DNA of 64,000 bases, taken from the NCBI RefSeq assembly GCF_017168195.1, contig NZ_JADNYL010000001.1, positions 1,116,001-1,180,000 of the forward strand, in the 5' to 3' direction. The notes beneath the pieces were generated by a model, which saw nothing but the letters and a program-made list of their open reading frames with translations, had not been told where the DNA came from and searched no databases. How positions within the stretch are numbered: the stretch's first letter is position 1; the number at the start of each line of letters is the position of its first letter. Positions 37,327-47,654 of this stretch are shown piece by piece. The position numbers were made by a program, and so were the translations under genes. The DNA comes from Thalassotalea sp. G2M2-11 (GTDB lineage Bacteria; Pseudomonadota; Gammaproteobacteria; Enterobacterales; Alteromonadaceae).

Positions 37327-38711
37327 TGGAGTATCTCTCATTACTGATGTTTGTTGTGGTATGTTTGGTATTGCTGTTGGGCTATCCCGTTGCATTAAGC
37401 CTAGCCGGAACTGCCTTGTTGTTCGCTGGCGTTGGCTCGCAGTTTGGTGTGTTTGAATTTAGCTTTTTACATGCCTTACCTAGTCGTATTTATGGGGTAA
37501 TTAATAATCAAACTTTATTAGCTGTTCCTCTGTTTGTGTTTATGGGCGCCATGCTTGAGCGCTCAAAAATTGCGGAAAACTTGCTCAATGCCATGTCGGT
37601 GCTTTTTGGGCGCTTTCATGGCGGTTTAGGCATCTCTGTTACGCTCGTTGGTATGTTGCTTGCCGCTAGTACAGGAATTGTTGGCGCCACAGTTGTCACC
37701 ATGGGCTTATTGTCTTTGCCAACCATGTTAAAGCGGGGATATAACCAACAATTTTCAACGGGGATAATTTGTGCGACAGGCACGTTAGGCCAAATCATAC
37801 CACCATCAATCGCTTTAGTATTACTAGGTGATGTCTTATCCAGTGCTTATCAAAAAGCACAGCTTAAAATGGGTATTTTCAACCCAGAAACAGTCTCTGT
37901 TGGTGATTTATTTGCAGGTGCTGTGATCCCCGGGCTAATTTTAGTGGGCTTATACACGCTTTATTGTTTGTTATACGCCATGTTAAAGCCTAAAGAGGTT
38001 CCAAATTTAACCGTAGAGGATATTGAAAAGATACAGCAGGGCAGGTCAAAAACTGGCCTTATGCTGTCAGCGCTTGTCCCACCTATCACACTTATTTTTG
38101 TGGTCTTGGGCTCAATCTTGTTCGGTTTCGCTACGCCAACAGAAGCGGCTGGTGTTGGCGCCATGGGCGCCACCTTATTAGCTTTAGCTCAACAACAGTT
38201 ATCTCGGGTTAATCTGGTTGCGGTGATGGAAAGTACGGTAAAAATTACTTCTATGGTGTTTTTGATTTTAATCGGTGCTGGCTTGTTTTCACTCGTATTT
38301 AGAGGTTTTGGTGGTGAAGAATTGGTACATGGTTTGTTTAATCAAATGCCTGGTGGCGTTGTTGGTGCGACACTCATTGTGATGTTAGTGATTTTTCTTT
38401 TGGGATTTATTTTAGATTTTATTGAAATTACGTTTGTTGTTGTACCTATTGTTGCCCCCGTGTTATTAGCGATGGGCTTAGATCCTATTTGGTTAGGGAT
38501 AATGATTGCCATCAATTTACAAACGTCATTTTTAACGCCGCCATTTGGTTTTGCTTTGTTCTATTTACGAGGTGTCGCTGATAAAGCAATCCGGACCTCA
38601 TCGATTTATCGTGGCGTAGTGCCCTTTATTATTATGCAGTTGTTGTTACTATTAGCGTTAGCTATTTGGCCAGATCTCGTCACTTGGTTGCCAAGTGTGA
38701 TTTATGGGTGA
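37326..38711 (+). CDS. TRAP transporter large permease subunit (DctM type)
   Basis: A 461-residue DctM-type permease with about 12 TM helices, the ion-coupled translocation channel of the TRAP system. Typical stretches are PVALSLAGTALLFA, GLGISVTLVGMLLAASTGIVGATVVTMG, GTLGQIIPPSIALVLLGD, FGFATPTEAAGVGA and the C-terminal TPPFGFALFYLRG. It overlaps the small permease gene by one base and precedes the binding-protein gene by 45 bases. In a sodium-based cell like this one, Na+ coupling is likely (inference). Confidence 0.94.
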   Translation: MEYLSLLMFVVVCLVLLLGYPVALSLAGTALLFAGVGSQFGVFEFSFLHALPSRIYGVINNQTLLAVPLFVFMGAMLERSKIAENLLNAMSVLFGRFHGGLGISVTLVGMLLAASTGIVGATVVTMGLLSLPTMLKRGYNQQFSTGIICATGTLGQIIPPSIALVLLGDVLSSAYQKAQLKMGIFNPETVSVGDLFAGAVIPGLILVGLYTLYCLLYAMLKPKEVPNLTVEDIEKIQQGRSKTGLMLSALVPPITLIFVVLGSILFGFATPTEAAGVGAMGATLLALAQQQLSRVNLVAVMESTVKITSMVFLILIGAGLFSLVFRGFGGEELVHGLFNQMPGGVVGATLIVMLVIFLLGFILDFIEITFVVVPIVAPVLLAMGLDPIWLGIMIAINLQTSFLTPPFGFALFYLRGVADKAIRTSSIYRGVVPFIIMQLLLLLALAIWPDLVTWLPSVIYG

Positions 38712-38756
38712 TAATTTTTACCTTGGTGAGTTACTTATTATAAGGGATAGAAAAAT

Positions 38757-39854
38757 ATGAAAAAAACCTTGCTCAGTTTAGTTGCTTTGCTTAGTTGTAG
38801 TGTCGCCTTTTTATCGGGGTGTGGCCAAGACAAAACATCACCACAATCCGTGCAGGCTGAGCCTGCTAAAACATATCAATGGAAGCTAGTCACTTCATGG
38901 CCGAAAAACTTTCCTGGTTTGGGCTTAGGGCCTGAAAAATTTGCTCAATATGTTAATGAGATGAGTGCGGGACGCTTAACCATTAAAGTCTATGGTGCCG
39001 GTGAGCTTGTCCCTGGCTTTGAAGTGTTTGATACGGTATCGCAAGGCACCGCACAAATGGGGCATAGTGGTGCGTATTATTGGAAAGGGAAAATGCCAGC
39101 TGCGCCTATTTTTAGTGCGATTCCTTTTGGTATGACTGCGACTGAATTTAATGCCTGGTTACATTATGGTGGTGGTCTTGAATTATGGCAGGAGCTTTAT
39201 AAACCTTTTGGTGTTGTGCCTATGGCCGGTGGCAATTCTGGTGCTCAGTTTGCTGGTTGGTTTAAGAAAGAGATCAACAGTATTGACGACCTTAAAGGAT
39301 TAAAAATGCGCATTCCAGGCCTAGGGGGGGAAGTACTGAAACGAGCGGGTGCGATTCCTGTCACCTTAACCGGTGGTGAAATTTTCTCCTCATTACAAAG
39401 TGGTGCCATTGATGCGTCAGAGTGGGTGGGGCCATATAATGATTTAGCGTTTGGTTTTTACCAAGCGGCTGATTATTACTATTCATCGGTATGGCATGAA
39501 ACAGGGACAAATTTAGAGTTTATTATCAATGAAAAAGCGCTTAGGGCATTGCCTAACGATTTACAAAAAATCATTGAAGTTGCCGCTAAAGCGGTCAATG
39601 AAGACATGCTTGATGAATATAATGCGCGTAATAACCAAGCACTACAAACATTAGTTAATACCCATGGCGTGCAACTAAAAAAATTCCCTAAAGATGTCTT
39701 AGTCGCACTGAAAGGTTATACCGATGAAGTGTTAAAGGAACAGGCCGAAGCCGATGAAAACTTTGCAAAAATTTGGCAATCTTACAGTGCTTTTTTGCAG
39801 TCGATGCGTGACTATCATGATTTAACACTGAAGGCGTATTTTGAGCATCGATAG
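38757..39854 (+). CDS. TRAP transporter substrate-binding lipoprotein (DctP/TakP type)
   Basis: A 365-residue binding protein. It has a lipobox LSGC with C22, so it should be membrane-anchored rather than free, which is less usual for DctP proteins. The mature part has the ligand-binding arginine region (LKGLKMRIPGLGGEVLKRAGAIPV) and SLQSGAIDASEWVGPYND. The opening WKLVTSWPKNFPGLG and the GAYYWKGK segment resemble the TakP / mannitol-chloroaromatic branch, which binds 2-oxo acids in TakP, often as dimers with metal. The true substrate is unknown; 2-oxo acids would fit (inference). A run of seven G lies at 39324-39330. Confidence 0.9.
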   Translation: MKKTLLSLVALLSCSVAFLSGCGQDKTSPQSVQAEPAKTYQWKLVTSWPKNFPGLGLGPEKFAQYVNEMSAGRLTIKVYGAGELVPGFEVFDTVSQGTAQMGHSGAYYWKGKMPAAPIFSAIPFGMTATEFNAWLHYGGGLELWQELYKPFGVVPMAGGNSGAQFAGWFKKEINSIDDLKGLKMRIPGLGGEVLKRAGAIPVTLTGGEIFSSLQSGAIDASEWVGPYNDLAFGFYQAADYYYSSVWHETGTNLEFIINEKALRALPNDLQKIIEVAAKAVNEDMLDEYNARNNQALQTLVNTHGVQLKKFPKDVLVALKGYTDEVLKEQAEADENFAKIWQSYSAFLQSMRDYHDLTLKAYFEHR

Positions 39855-39993
39855 CTAACAGTAGGGGCTTACCATTTACAAAGAAGTGCATCAGTAAAAT
39901 GTGCTTCTTTAACTGCTCATACCTCTTATTTCGCTCAGCGGAGTAAACTATGCAGCAACTTTTACTCGATAATTAAATTGAAAAGGCGATCTT

Positions 39994-41187
39994 ATGGTCA
40001 TCAAACCTAAAATTCGTGGTTTTATTTGTACGAATGCTCATCCCGTTGGATGTGAAGCTCATGTTAATGAGCAAATTGAATATGTAAAAAATCAAACACA
40101 AGCAGATAATAAACCAAAAAATGTCTTAGTGATTGGTGCTTCAACTGGTTATGGTTTAGCGTCTCGCATCACTGCTGCCTTTGGTAATGGTGCAAGTACC
40201 TTAGGGATCTTTTTCGAGAAGCCACCAACAGAGAAGAAAACAGCTTCAGCAGGTTGGTATAACACCGCAGCGTTTCAAAAGGCTGCAGATAAAGCAGGGC
40301 TTTGGTCAAAAAATATTAACGGTGATGCTTTTTCTCACGAGCTAAAAGCGAAAGCGATCGAGGTGATCAAAGAAGAGTTAGGCCAAATTGATTTGGTGAT
40401 TTATAGCTTAGCTTCTCCTCGTCGAACCGATCCTGATACTGGCGAAGTCTACTCTTCTACTTTAAAGCCTATTGGTGAGAGTGTGACCACGAAAAACTTG
40501 AATACTTCAAAACGTATTATTGATTCAGTGTCAGTTGAACAAGCCAATGAAGATGAAATTCAAGGTACCATTGATGTCATGGGTGGCGCTGACTGGGAAT
40601 TGTGGATCAAGGCATTGTCTGAAGCTGGCGTATTAGCAGATGATTTTAAAACTACTGCCTATACCTATATTGGTAAGAAATTAACTTGGCCAATTTATGG
40701 TCACGCGACAATAGGTCGAGCAAAAGAAGATTTAGATAGAGCGGCAAAGGCAATTTGTGAAAAATCAGCTGCGGTAAACGGCAAAGCGTATGTGACGTCG
40801 TTGAATGCGGTGGTTACTCAAGCCAGTTCAGCGATCCCAATCATGCCTTTGTATATTTCTGCCATGTTCAAGGTGATGAAAGCTGATGGCACTTATCAAG
40901 GCTGTATTGAACAAATTCAAAGCTTGTTTAAAGAAAACCTTTACGGCGAAAAGCCGCGTTTAGACGAAGCAGGGCGCTTGAGTCAAAATTACAAAGAACT
41001 TGAAGATAGTGTGCAAGATCGCGTTCAAGAGATCTGGGACAGCGTTGAGACAGAAACCATTGATGAACTGACTGACTATGTTGGTTATCACAATGAGTTC
41101 TTAAAATTATTTGGTTTTGGCATAGATTCGGTTGATTATGACGCGGATGTCAGTCCTTTAGCGGAAATTAACCATTTAATTGACTAG
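39994..41187 (+). CDS. fabV: trans-2-enoyl-ACP reductase FabV
   Basis: FabV, 397 residues, the NADH-dependent enoyl-ACP/CoA reductase that completes each round of fatty-acid elongation. It is insensitive to triclosan in many species. The NADH-binding motif is VLVIGASTGYGLASRI (about 44-59), and the catalytic pair Y235-x8-K244 (IYGHATIGRAK) sits exactly at the family positions. The start MVIKPKIRGFICTNAHPVGC is characteristic. It is monocistronic with a terminator after it. No fabI is seen in the window. Confidence 0.97.
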   Translation: MVIKPKIRGFICTNAHPVGCEAHVNEQIEYVKNQTQADNKPKNVLVIGASTGYGLASRITAAFGNGASTLGIFFEKPPTEKKTASAGWYNTAAFQKAADKAGLWSKNINGDAFSHELKAKAIEVIKEELGQIDLVIYSLASPRRTDPDTGEVYSSTLKPIGESVTTKNLNTSKRIIDSVSVEQANEDEIQGTIDVMGGADWELWIKALSEAGVLADDFKTTAYTYIGKKLTWPIYGHATIGRAKEDLDRAAKAICEKSAAVNGKAYVTSLNAVVTQASSAIPIMPLYISAMFKVMKADGTYQGCIEQIQSLFKENLYGEKPRLDEAGRLSQNYKELEDSVQDRVQEIWDSVETETIDELTDYVGYHNEFLKLFGFGIDSVDYDADVSPLAEINHLID

Positions 41188-41209
41188 TTTTGTCAAAAAT
41201 TTACTTTTG

Positions 41210-41248
41210 AAAAGGGCAATGTTTTTAAAACTTTGTCCTTTTTTTTTG
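41210..41248 (+). terminator. intrinsic terminator after fabV
   Basis: The stem AAAAGGGCAA / TTGTCCTTTT (10 pairs, one G-T) with a 13-base loop and a long T-run lies 23 bases after the fabV stop. Confidence 0.85.
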
Positions 41249-41384
41249 ACCTAAAATAATAAAACTTACCTTTTCGTGTAAAAAAACAACAAAGAGTAAG
41301 AAATTGTCAATAAAAGTATCAATGTCGGATAGCGCAATTGTGAAAATTTGTGCTAAAATTCGCCCCAGAATATTTTTAACTTAG

Positions 41385-41508
41385 AGCCGGTAGATGCATT
41401 TTATTAACCTAGTTTAATAAAGTGATGTTCTACTGAAATACACTGAAACCGGCTGTTTTTTCACTTGGGTACTTTTTAATATTATGATTTTTAAAGTACT
41501 TAGGTGAG
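41385..41508 (+). promoter_or_regulatory. structured leader upstream of nqrA
   Basis: The 366-base gap before nqrA holds nested inverted repeats. AGCCGGT (41385-41391) pairs with ACCGGCT (41448-41454), followed by a T-run, and encloses the smaller hairpin TTATTAA-CCTAGT-TTAATAA (about 41401-41420). A second stem of 14 pairs (41462-41475 with 41493-41506; CACTTGGGTACTTT / AAAGTACTTAGGTG) includes three G-U pairs, which fits an RNA structure rather than a DNA operator. It could be an attenuator or riboregulator of the nqr operon. I can match no known riboswitch class. Confidence 0.5.
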
Positions 41509-41553
41509 AAAATAAAAGGTTTTTATACTCCCGTCAAAGTAGTGCAAGTGTTT

Positions 41554-42891
41554 ATGATTACAATAAAAAAAGGTCTGGATGTTCCTGTTGCAGGTGCTCC
41601 CCAGCAAGTAATCCATGATGGTTCGCCCATCAAAACCGTTGCAACATTAGGTGAAGAGTTTGTGGGAATGCGACCAACCATGTTTGTTAAAGTGGGTGAT
41701 CGCGTTAAAAAAGGCCAGGTGATTTTTGAAGATAAAAAGAACCCAGGCGTTAAATACACAGCTCAAGCTGCAGGTGTTGTTACTGAAATTAACCGTGGTG
41801 AAAAGCGTGTTTTGCAATCTGTTGTCATTGAAATCGATGGTGACGAGCAAGAAACGTTTACTAGCTATCCTGAAAATGAATTAGCCAATATCGCTCGCGA
41901 AGATGTTGTCGCTAATTTAGTTAATTCAGGATTATGGACTGCGTTACGTACCCGTCCTTACAGCAAGACACCAGCGATTGACTCAACACCATCAGCTATC
42001 TTCGTTAGTGCGATGGACACCAATCCATTAGCTGCTAACCCTGAAGTTGTTATTAAAGAGCAAGCGCAAGCGTTTAAAAATGGTTTAACTATTTTATCAC
42101 GCTTAACCGAAGGTAAAGTGTTCGTATCGAAAGCACCAGGTGCCGATATTCCAACCACTTCGACTGTCGAAGTGAATGAATTTGCTGGTAAGCATCCAGC
42201 AGGTTTAGTGGGAACACATATCCACTTTTTAGCACCAGTTCATTCTGATAAATTTGTTTGGCATCTGGGTTATCAAGATGTTATTGCTTTTGGACAGTTA
42301 TTTACTACAGGTGAGTTAAATAACAGCCGCGTCATTTCATTAGCGGGTCCCGAAGTGAAGAACCCTCGCTTAATTCGCACCACTCTTGGTGCTAGCACAC
42401 AAGACCTTGTGGCTAACGAAATTAACGATGGTGAAATTCGCGTGATTTCTGGTTCAGTTTTACTTGGTTCAGAAGCCAAAGGTGTGCATGCATATCTTGG
42501 TCGTTATCACGTGCAGTTATGTGCGTTAAAAGAAGGTCGCGATAAAGAATTTATCGGCTATATGTATCCGGGCCCGAATAAGTTCTCAGTGACGCGTGCT
42601 TATATGTCGCATTTCTTCCCGAATAAGTTGTTCAACATGACAACAACGACTAACGGTAGTGCACGTGCCATGGTACCAATTGGTAACTATGAGCGAGTGA
42701 TGCCATTAGATATTTTACCTACTATGTTGTTACGTGATTTGGCTGCTGGCGATACTGACAGTGCACAACAATTAGGTGCCTTAGAGCTGGATGAAGAAGA
42801 TTTAGCATTATGTACATTTGTTTGCCCAGGTAAAACAGATTACGGTGTGCTTCTTCGTGAATGCCTAACCACAATTGAGAAGGAAGGTTAG
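41554..42891 (+). CDS. nqrA: Na+-translocating NADH:quinone reductase subunit A
   Basis: NqrA, 445 residues, the cytosolic quinone-site-proximal subunit of the Na+-NQR complex, which oxidises NADH, reduces ubiquinone and pumps Na+ outwards. The start [14 protein letters not shown] is the family start, so the ATG at 41554 is preferred to an in-frame GTG at 41542. Family stretches include [15 protein letters not shown], the lipoyl/barrel-sandwich-like region [18 protein letters not shown] and the C-terminal [10 protein letters not shown]. It is the first of six coupled nqr genes and is preceded by a structured leader. Confidence 0.97.
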   Translation: MITIKKGLDVPVAGAPQQVIHDGSPIKTVATLGEEFVGMRPTMFVKVGDRVKKGQVIFEDKKNPGVKYTAQAAGVVTEINRGEKRVLQSVVIEIDGDEQETFTSYPENELANIAREDVVANLVNSGLWTALRTRPYSKTPAIDSTPSAIFVSAMDTNPLAANPEVVIKEQAQAFKNGLTILSRLTEGKVFVSKAPGADIPTTSTVEVNEFAGKHPAGLVGTHIHFLAPVHSDKFVWHLGYQDVIAFGQLFTTGELNNSRVISLAGPEVKNPRLIRTTLGASTQDLVANEINDGEIRVISGSVLLGSEAKGVHAYLGRYHVQLCALKEGRDKEFIGYMYPGPNKFSVTRAYMSHFFPNKLFNMTTTTNGSARAMVPIGNYERVMPLDILPTMLLRDLAAGDTDSAQQLGALELDEEDLALCTFVCPGKTDYGVLLRECLTTIEKEG

Positions 42892-42893
42892 TC

Positions 42894-44108
42894 ATGGGCT
42901 TGAAAAAGTTTATTGAAGATATTGAGCCGCATTTTGAAAAAGGCGGCAAACATGAAAAGTGGTTTGCTTTATATGAAGCAATAGCTACTGGTTTATTTAC
43001 CCCAGGTTATGTTAACAAGGGTAAAACACATGTGCGCGATAGCATCGATCTTAAGCGTATCATGATCACCGTTTGGTTAGCGGTATTCCCGGCAATGTTT
43101 TTTGGTATGTACAATATTGGCTACCAAGCAACAGAAGCATTAGCAGCTGGTTATGCTTTACCTGAAACATGGCAAGTTGGCTTGTTTGAGTTTATCGGTG
43201 GTAGCTTAACCACAGACTCAGGCTGGTTTAGCATGATGCTTTATGGCGCGATGTTCTTCTTACCTATATATGCTGTCACCTTTATTGTTGGTGGTTTTTG
43301 GGAAGTACTCTTTGCTGCTGTTCGTAAGCATGAAGTGAACGAAGGTTTCTTCGTAAGTTCTATTTTATTCGCCTTAATTGTGCCGGCAACCATTCCTTTA
43401 TGGCAAGTGGCTATCGGTATTACTTTTGGTGTGGTTATCGCGAAAGAAATTTTTGGTGGTACAGGTAAGAACTTCTTAAACCCAGCGTTAGCAGGTCGTG
43501 CATTTTTATTCTTTGCTTATCCAAGTGAAATTTCAGGTGACTCTGTGTGGGTCGCTGTTGATGGTTTCTCTGGTGCTACTGCCTTAGCAGCAGGTGCTGC
43601 GGCAGAAGTTGGTGCAATCGACTATTCGCTTGGTACACAAGCTTGGTGGGATGCTTTCTGGGGCTTTATTCCTGGTTCTGTTGGTGAAGTGTCAACGGCG
43701 GCTATTTTATTAGGCGGTGCTTATATTCTCTATAAAGGTATTGCTTCTTGGCGCATCGTATTAGGTGTGTTTGGCGGTATGGTTGTGACTTCTTTCTTAT
43801 TCAATACGATTGGTAGTGACACTAATGCAATGTTTGCGATGCCATGGCACTGGCACTTAGTAGTAGGTGGTTTTGCCTTCGGTATGATGTTTATGGCAAC
43901 AGATCCTGTTTCTGCGTCATTCACTAATACCGGTAAATATTGGTTTGGTGCCTTAGTTGGTGTCATGGTGGTCTTAGTGCGTGTTGTTAACCCAGCATTC
44001 CCAGAAGGTATGATGCTAGCAATTTTATTTGCTAACTTGTTTGCACCTTTGTTTGACTACTTTGTTGTGCAATCAAACGTAAAACGGAGGCTTGCTCGCA
44101 ATGTCTAG
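42894..44108 (+). CDS. nqrB: Na+-NQR subunit B
   Basis: NqrB, 404 residues, a membrane subunit with about ten TM helices that carries a covalent FMN and a riboflavin and forms the Na+ channel. The flavinylation motif is SGAT (226-229), with T229 as the FMN-bearing residue, corresponding to T236 of Vibrio cholerae. The glycine-rich VGGFWEVLF region is where korormicin/HQNO resistance maps in Vibrio. It begins two bases after the nqrA stop and overlaps nqrC by 8 bases. ApbE, which attaches FMN, is encoded in the same cluster. Confidence 0.97.
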   Translation: MGLKKFIEDIEPHFEKGGKHEKWFALYEAIATGLFTPGYVNKGKTHVRDSIDLKRIMITVWLAVFPAMFFGMYNIGYQATEALAAGYALPETWQVGLFEFIGGSLTTDSGWFSMMLYGAMFFLPIYAVTFIVGGFWEVLFAAVRKHEVNEGFFVSSILFALIVPATIPLWQVAIGITFGVVIAKEIFGGTGKNFLNPALAGRAFLFFAYPSEISGDSVWVAVDGFSGATALAAGAAAEVGAIDYSLGTQAWWDAFWGFIPGSVGEVSTAAILLGGAYILYKGIASWRIVLGVFGGMVVTSFLFNTIGSDTNAMFAMPWHWHLVVGGFAFGMMFMATDPVSASFTNTGKYWFGALVGVMVVLVRVVNPAFPEGMMLAILFANLFAPLFDYFVVQSNVKRRLARNV

Positions 44109-44880
44109 TAATAAAGAATCTTTTGGCAAAACGGTCGGATTCGTTTTTGCAGTATGTATTGTTTGTGCTGCTTTAGTTTCAATTGCGGCTTCTGGTTTAA
44201 AAGACAAGCAGGTTACTAATAAGTTACTTGACCAACAAACAAAAATCTTAGAAGCCTCTGGTTTGCTTAGCATGACAGATGGTACGCCATTTTCGATTAA
44301 AGAAACTTACGGTAAGTTTGTTGAAGCGAAAATGATCGATTTAGACTCTGGTGAGTTTATTGACGGTGACCCATTGTTATTTGACGAGCGCCGTAACTCT
44401 CGTGATGCAACTAAGTCTGAAAAACCAGAAAACGATATGGCAGGTATTAATCGTCGCTCACATGACGCTGTGATTTACATTGTGCGTAATGGTGCTGGCA
44501 CGGTTGATACTGTGGTATTCCCAATCGTTGGTTCTGGTCTTTGGGACTTAATGTACGGTTATGTTGGCTTAGAAGCTGATTTAAACACAGTAAAAAGTGT
44601 TGTTTACTCTGATCATAAGGAAACTCCGGGCTTAGGTGCTGAAGTAATGAACCCTAAGTGGAAAGCTAAGTGGCCAGGTAAAAAAATCTATAATGAGCAG
44701 GGTGAAGCGGCAGTTAATCTAGTGAAAGGTGGCGCAAAAGCTGGCGATATCAACGGTGTTGATGCGTTATCTGGTGCTACTTTAACAAGTAATGGTGTAA
44801 CCCGCACACTTCAATTCTGGTTTGGTAAAGAGGGGTACTTACCTTTCATTACTAAGCACAATGACGGAGGCTTAATCTAA
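44101..44880 (+). CDS. nqrC: Na+-NQR subunit C
   Basis: NqrC, 259 residues, with one N-terminal TM helix (about 11-32) and a periplasmic domain carrying a covalent FMN. The flavinylation motif [10 protein letters not shown] has T227 as acceptor (T225 in Vibrio). The ATG at 44101 lies inside the end of nqrB; GGAGG is ten bases upstream. The alternative TTG at 44092 is too near this site. The stop overlaps the nqrD start by one base (TAATG). Electrons pass through this FMN between the membrane iron centre and NqrB. Confidence 0.96.
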   Translation: MSSNKESFGKTVGFVFAVCIVCAALVSIAASGLKDKQVTNKLLDQQTKILEASGLLSMTDGTPFSIKETYGKFVEAKMIDLDSGEFIDGDPLLFDERRNSRDATKSEKPENDMAGINRRSHDAVIYIVRNGAGTVDTVVFPIVGSGLWDLMYGYVGLEADLNTVKSVVYSDHKETPGLGAEVMNPKWKAKWPGKKIYNEQGEAAVNLVKGGAKAGDINGVDALSGATLTSNGVTRTLQFWFGKEGYLPFITKHNDGGLI

Positions 44881-45503
44881 TGTCTTCAGATGCTAAAAAA
44901 GTATTAACGAAACCGATCGTTGATAATAACCCTATCGCGTTACAAGTACTGGGTATTTGTTCTGCGCTTGCTGTTACCAGTTCAATGACTAATGCGTTAG
45001 TTATGACTATCGCTGTGGTTTTGGTAACTGCATTTTCTAACTTCTTTATTTCGATAATTCGCAATCAGATACCATCAAGCGTACGTATTATCGTGCAAAT
45101 GGCAATTATTGCTTCATTGGTTATTGTGGTTGACCAAGTATTGAAAGCTTTTTCATATCAGTTATCGAAAGAGTTATCAGTATATATCGGTTTGATTATT
45201 ACTAACTGTATCGTTATGGGACGTGCAGAAGCGTTCGCCATGAAAGAAAAACCTGGCGTGAGCTTTATGGATGGTATCGGTAACGGTTTAGGTTACGGTT
45301 TTGTCTTGATGACGGTTGCTTTCTTCCGTGAGTTATTCGGTTTCGGTACCATTTTTGGTATGGAAGTTCTACCGTTAATTCAAAACGGTGGTTGGTATCA
45401 AGCGAACGGCTTATTGGTTTTACCATTTAGCTCATTCTTCATTATTGGTTTGATGATCTGGGCTATTCGCCAGTGGAAACCAGAGCAAGTTGAGAAGGAC
45501 TAA
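44880..45503 (+). CDS. nqrD: Na+-NQR subunit D
   Basis: NqrD, 207 residues, six TM helices, related to RnfE/NqrE type subunits. Together with NqrE it holds a membrane-embedded [2Fe-2S] centre ligated by conserved cysteines; here one lies in [17 protein letters not shown], at the family place. Typical stretches are [17 protein letters not shown] and [14 protein letters not shown]. It starts on the last base of the nqrC stop and is followed after three bases by nqrE. Confidence 0.96.
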   Translation: MSSDAKKVLTKPIVDNNPIALQVLGICSALAVTSSMTNALVMTIAVVLVTAFSNFFISIIRNQIPSSVRIIVQMAIIASLVIVVDQVLKAFSYQLSKELSVYIGLIITNCIVMGRAEAFAMKEKPGVSFMDGIGNGLGYGFVLMTVAFFRELFGFGTIFGMEVLPLIQNGGWYQANGLLVLPFSSFFIIGLMIWAIRQWKPEQVEKD

Positions 45504-45506
45504 CCG

Positions 45507-46130
45507 ATGGAACATTATCTTAGTTTATTAGTTAAAACCATTTTTATTGAGAACATTGCGTTATCATTTTTCTTGGGTATGTGTACTTTCTTAGCGGTTT
45601 CTAAGAAAGTCAGCACAGCGATTGGTCTAGGTGTGGCGGTTATTGTGGTATTAGGCATTGCCGTACCTGCTAACCAAGTCATTTACCAAGCAATCTTGGC
45701 ACCAGGCGCATTAGATGGAATCTTAGGTATCACTGACCCGAAAGAGTCAATTGATCTTAGCTTCTTATCATTTATTACCTTTATTGGTGTGATCGCTGCG
45801 TTAGTACAGATCCTTGAAATGGTCTTAGACAAGTATTTCCCTGCGCTTTATCAAGCATTAGGTATCTTCTTACCATTAATCACAGTGAACTGTGCGATTT
45901 TTGGTGCGGTATCATTTATGGTTGCTCGTAACTACACGTTAGGCGAGTCAGTTGTGTATGGTATTGGCTCAGGTATTGGTTGGGCATTAGCGATTGTGTT
46001 ACTTGCGGGTATCCGTGAGAAGATGAAATATTCTGATGTACCAGCTGGCCTTAAAGGTTTGGGGATTACGTTTATTACTGCAGGATTGATGGCATTTGGC
46101 TTTCTTTCTTTCGGTGGTATTTCGTTATAA
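45507..46130 (+). CDS. nqrE: Na+-NQR subunit E
   Basis: NqrE, 207 residues, the inverted-topology partner of NqrD, with six TM helices. The conserved cysteine regions are [14 protein letters not shown] and [15 protein letters not shown], expected to ligate the membrane Fe centre together with NqrD. The gene lies three bases after nqrD; a 61-base gap follows before nqrF. Confidence 0.96.
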   Translation: MEHYLSLLVKTIFIENIALSFFLGMCTFLAVSKKVSTAIGLGVAVIVVLGIAVPANQVIYQAILAPGALDGILGITDPKESIDLSFLSFITFIGVIAALVQILEMVLDKYFPALYQALGIFLPLITVNCAIFGAVSFMVARNYTLGESVVYGIGSGIGWALAIVLLAGIREKMKYSDVPAGLKGLGITFITAGLMAFGFLSFGGISL

Positions 46131-46191
46131 TAAGATTAACGCAGAAAGCATCTAGTATGCTTTCTCCTAGAAAAGTGTAAAGGAAAAGTCG

Positions 46192-47415
46192 ATGGAAATT
46201 ATTCTCGGCGTAGGCATGTTTACCGCAATCGTTATCGCTTTGGTTCTAGTGATCTTATTTGCTAAATCAAAGTTGGTTGCTGATGGTGATGTGACTATTT
46301 CAATTAATGGCGACCCTGAAAAAGCAGTTACAACTGCGGCAGGTGGTAAGCTATTAGGTGCCCTAGCAGACCAAGGTATTTTTGTACCTTCTGCTTGTGG
46401 TGGTGGTGGTACATGTGGTCAGTGTCGTGTACATGTAAAATCTGGTGGTGGTGATATTTTACCAACAGAATTGGGCCATATTACTAAACGTGAAGCAAAA
46501 GAAGGTTGTCGTCTTTCATGTCAAGTTGCTGTTAAGCAAGACATGGATATTGAAGTAGAAGACGAAATCTTTGGTGTTCAGCAGTGGGAATGTGAAGTTA
46601 TCTCTAACGATAACAAAGCAACATTCATTAAAGAATTGAAGCTTAGAATTCCTGATGGTGAATCTGTCCCATTTAGAGCAGGTGGTTATATTCAAATTGA
46701 AGCACCAGCGTACCATGCTAAATATTCTGATTTTGATATTGATGAGCAATATCGTGGTGATTGGGAGCACTTTGGTTTCTTCGATGTAGAATCTAAAGTA
46801 GATGAGCCAACATTACGTGCATACTCAATGGCGAACTACCCTGAAGAAGAAGGCATTATCATGCTTAACGTGCGTATTGCGACACCACCACCAGGTAAAT
46901 TGCATTTACCAGCAGGTAAAATGTCGTCATACATCTTTAGCTTAAAGCCAGGTGATAAAGTGACTATTTCTGGTCCATTTGGTGAATTCTTCGCAAAAGA
47001 TACCGATGCAGAAATGGTCTTTATTGGTGGTGGTGCCGGTATGGCGCCAATGCGTTCTCATATTTTCGATCAGCTTAAGCGTCTTAAGTCTAAGCGTAAA
47101 ATGTCTTTCTGGTATGGTGCTCGTTCACTTCGTGAAATGTTTTACGAAGACGATTACAATATGCTTTCAGCTGAAAATGACAACTTTGAGTGGCATGTTG
47201 CTTTATCAGACCCACAACCAGAAGATAACTGGGACGGTCTAACAGGCTTTATTCACAACGTACTTTATGAGCAATACTTAAAAGATCATGAAGCACCAGA
47301 AGATTGTGAATACTACATGTGTGGGCCACCGATGATGAATGCTGCCGTTATCCACATGCTGAAAGAGTTAGGCGTGGAAGATGAGAACATCTTGCTTGAC
47401 GACTTCGGCGGATAA
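46192..47415 (+). CDS. nqrF: Na+-NQR subunit F (NADH dehydrogenase)
   Basis: NqrF, 407 residues, the electron entry subunit. An N-terminal TM helix (about 3-24) anchors a ferredoxin-like domain with [2Fe-2S] ligands C69, C75, C78 and C110 ([11 protein letters not shown] ... RLSC). Next are the FAD domain (RAYSMANYP near 205-215) and the NADH domain ([22 protein letters not shown]). All cofactor residues match Vibrio with a shift of one. The gene is the last of the six structural genes; hairpins follow before apbE. Confidence 0.97.
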   Translation: MEIILGVGMFTAIVIALVLVILFAKSKLVADGDVTISINGDPEKAVTTAAGGKLLGALADQGIFVPSACGGGGTCGQCRVHVKSGGGDILPTELGHITKREAKEGCRLSCQVAVKQDMDIEVEDEIFGVQQWECEVISNDNKATFIKELKLRIPDGESVPFRAGGYIQIEAPAYHAKYSDFDIDEQYRGDWEHFGFFDVESKVDEPTLRAYSMANYPEEEGIIMLNVRIATPPPGKLHLPAGKMSSYIFSLKPGDKVTISGPFGEFFAKDTDAEMVFIGGGAGMAPMRSHIFDQLKRLKSKRKMSFWYGARSLREMFYEDDYNMLSAENDNFEWHVALSDPQPEDNWDGLTGFIHNVLYEQYLKDHEAPEDCEYYMCGPPMMNAAVIHMLKELGVEDENILLDDFGG

Positions 47416-47455
47416 TTTTAGTTTTTTACTGATTGAATGCTTTAATTTCGTTGTC

Positions 47456-47583
47456 GTGAGTGCTCACCTAGTAAACTAGGCTCCGCGCTCACTCCTAGAA
47501 CTAAAACCATTCACTCGGGTAAAAATTCTAAAATTTTATGAAATAGATAAATAAAAGGTGACTTAGGTCACCTTTTATTTATC
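47456..47583 (+). terminator. two hairpins between nqrF and apbE
   Basis: The first hairpin (47456-47492) has outer GTGAG/CTCAC and inner CCTAGT/ACTAGG. The second is a perfect 17-base stem (47546-47562 with 47567-47583, GATAAATAAAAGGTGAC, loop TTAG) with no T-run of its own beyond the stem. A further related inverted pair (TTTATCTAAGCGAC ... GTCGTTTAGATAAA) lies at 47578-47637. Together they could partly end transcription or protect the nqr mRNA, lowering apbE-nqrM relative to nqr. Confidence 0.6.
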
Positions 47584-47654
47584 TAAGCGACTTTGGTTAA
47601 TTAAATTGCCACAGACGAAGGTCGTTTAGATAAATAATTTTTTAGGTAATTGTG

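Noticed and set aside
41542-41553. GTG start of nqrA four codons upstream
   Set aside because: NqrA proteins start MITIKKGLD; the extra residues have no counterpart and no better ribosome binding site.
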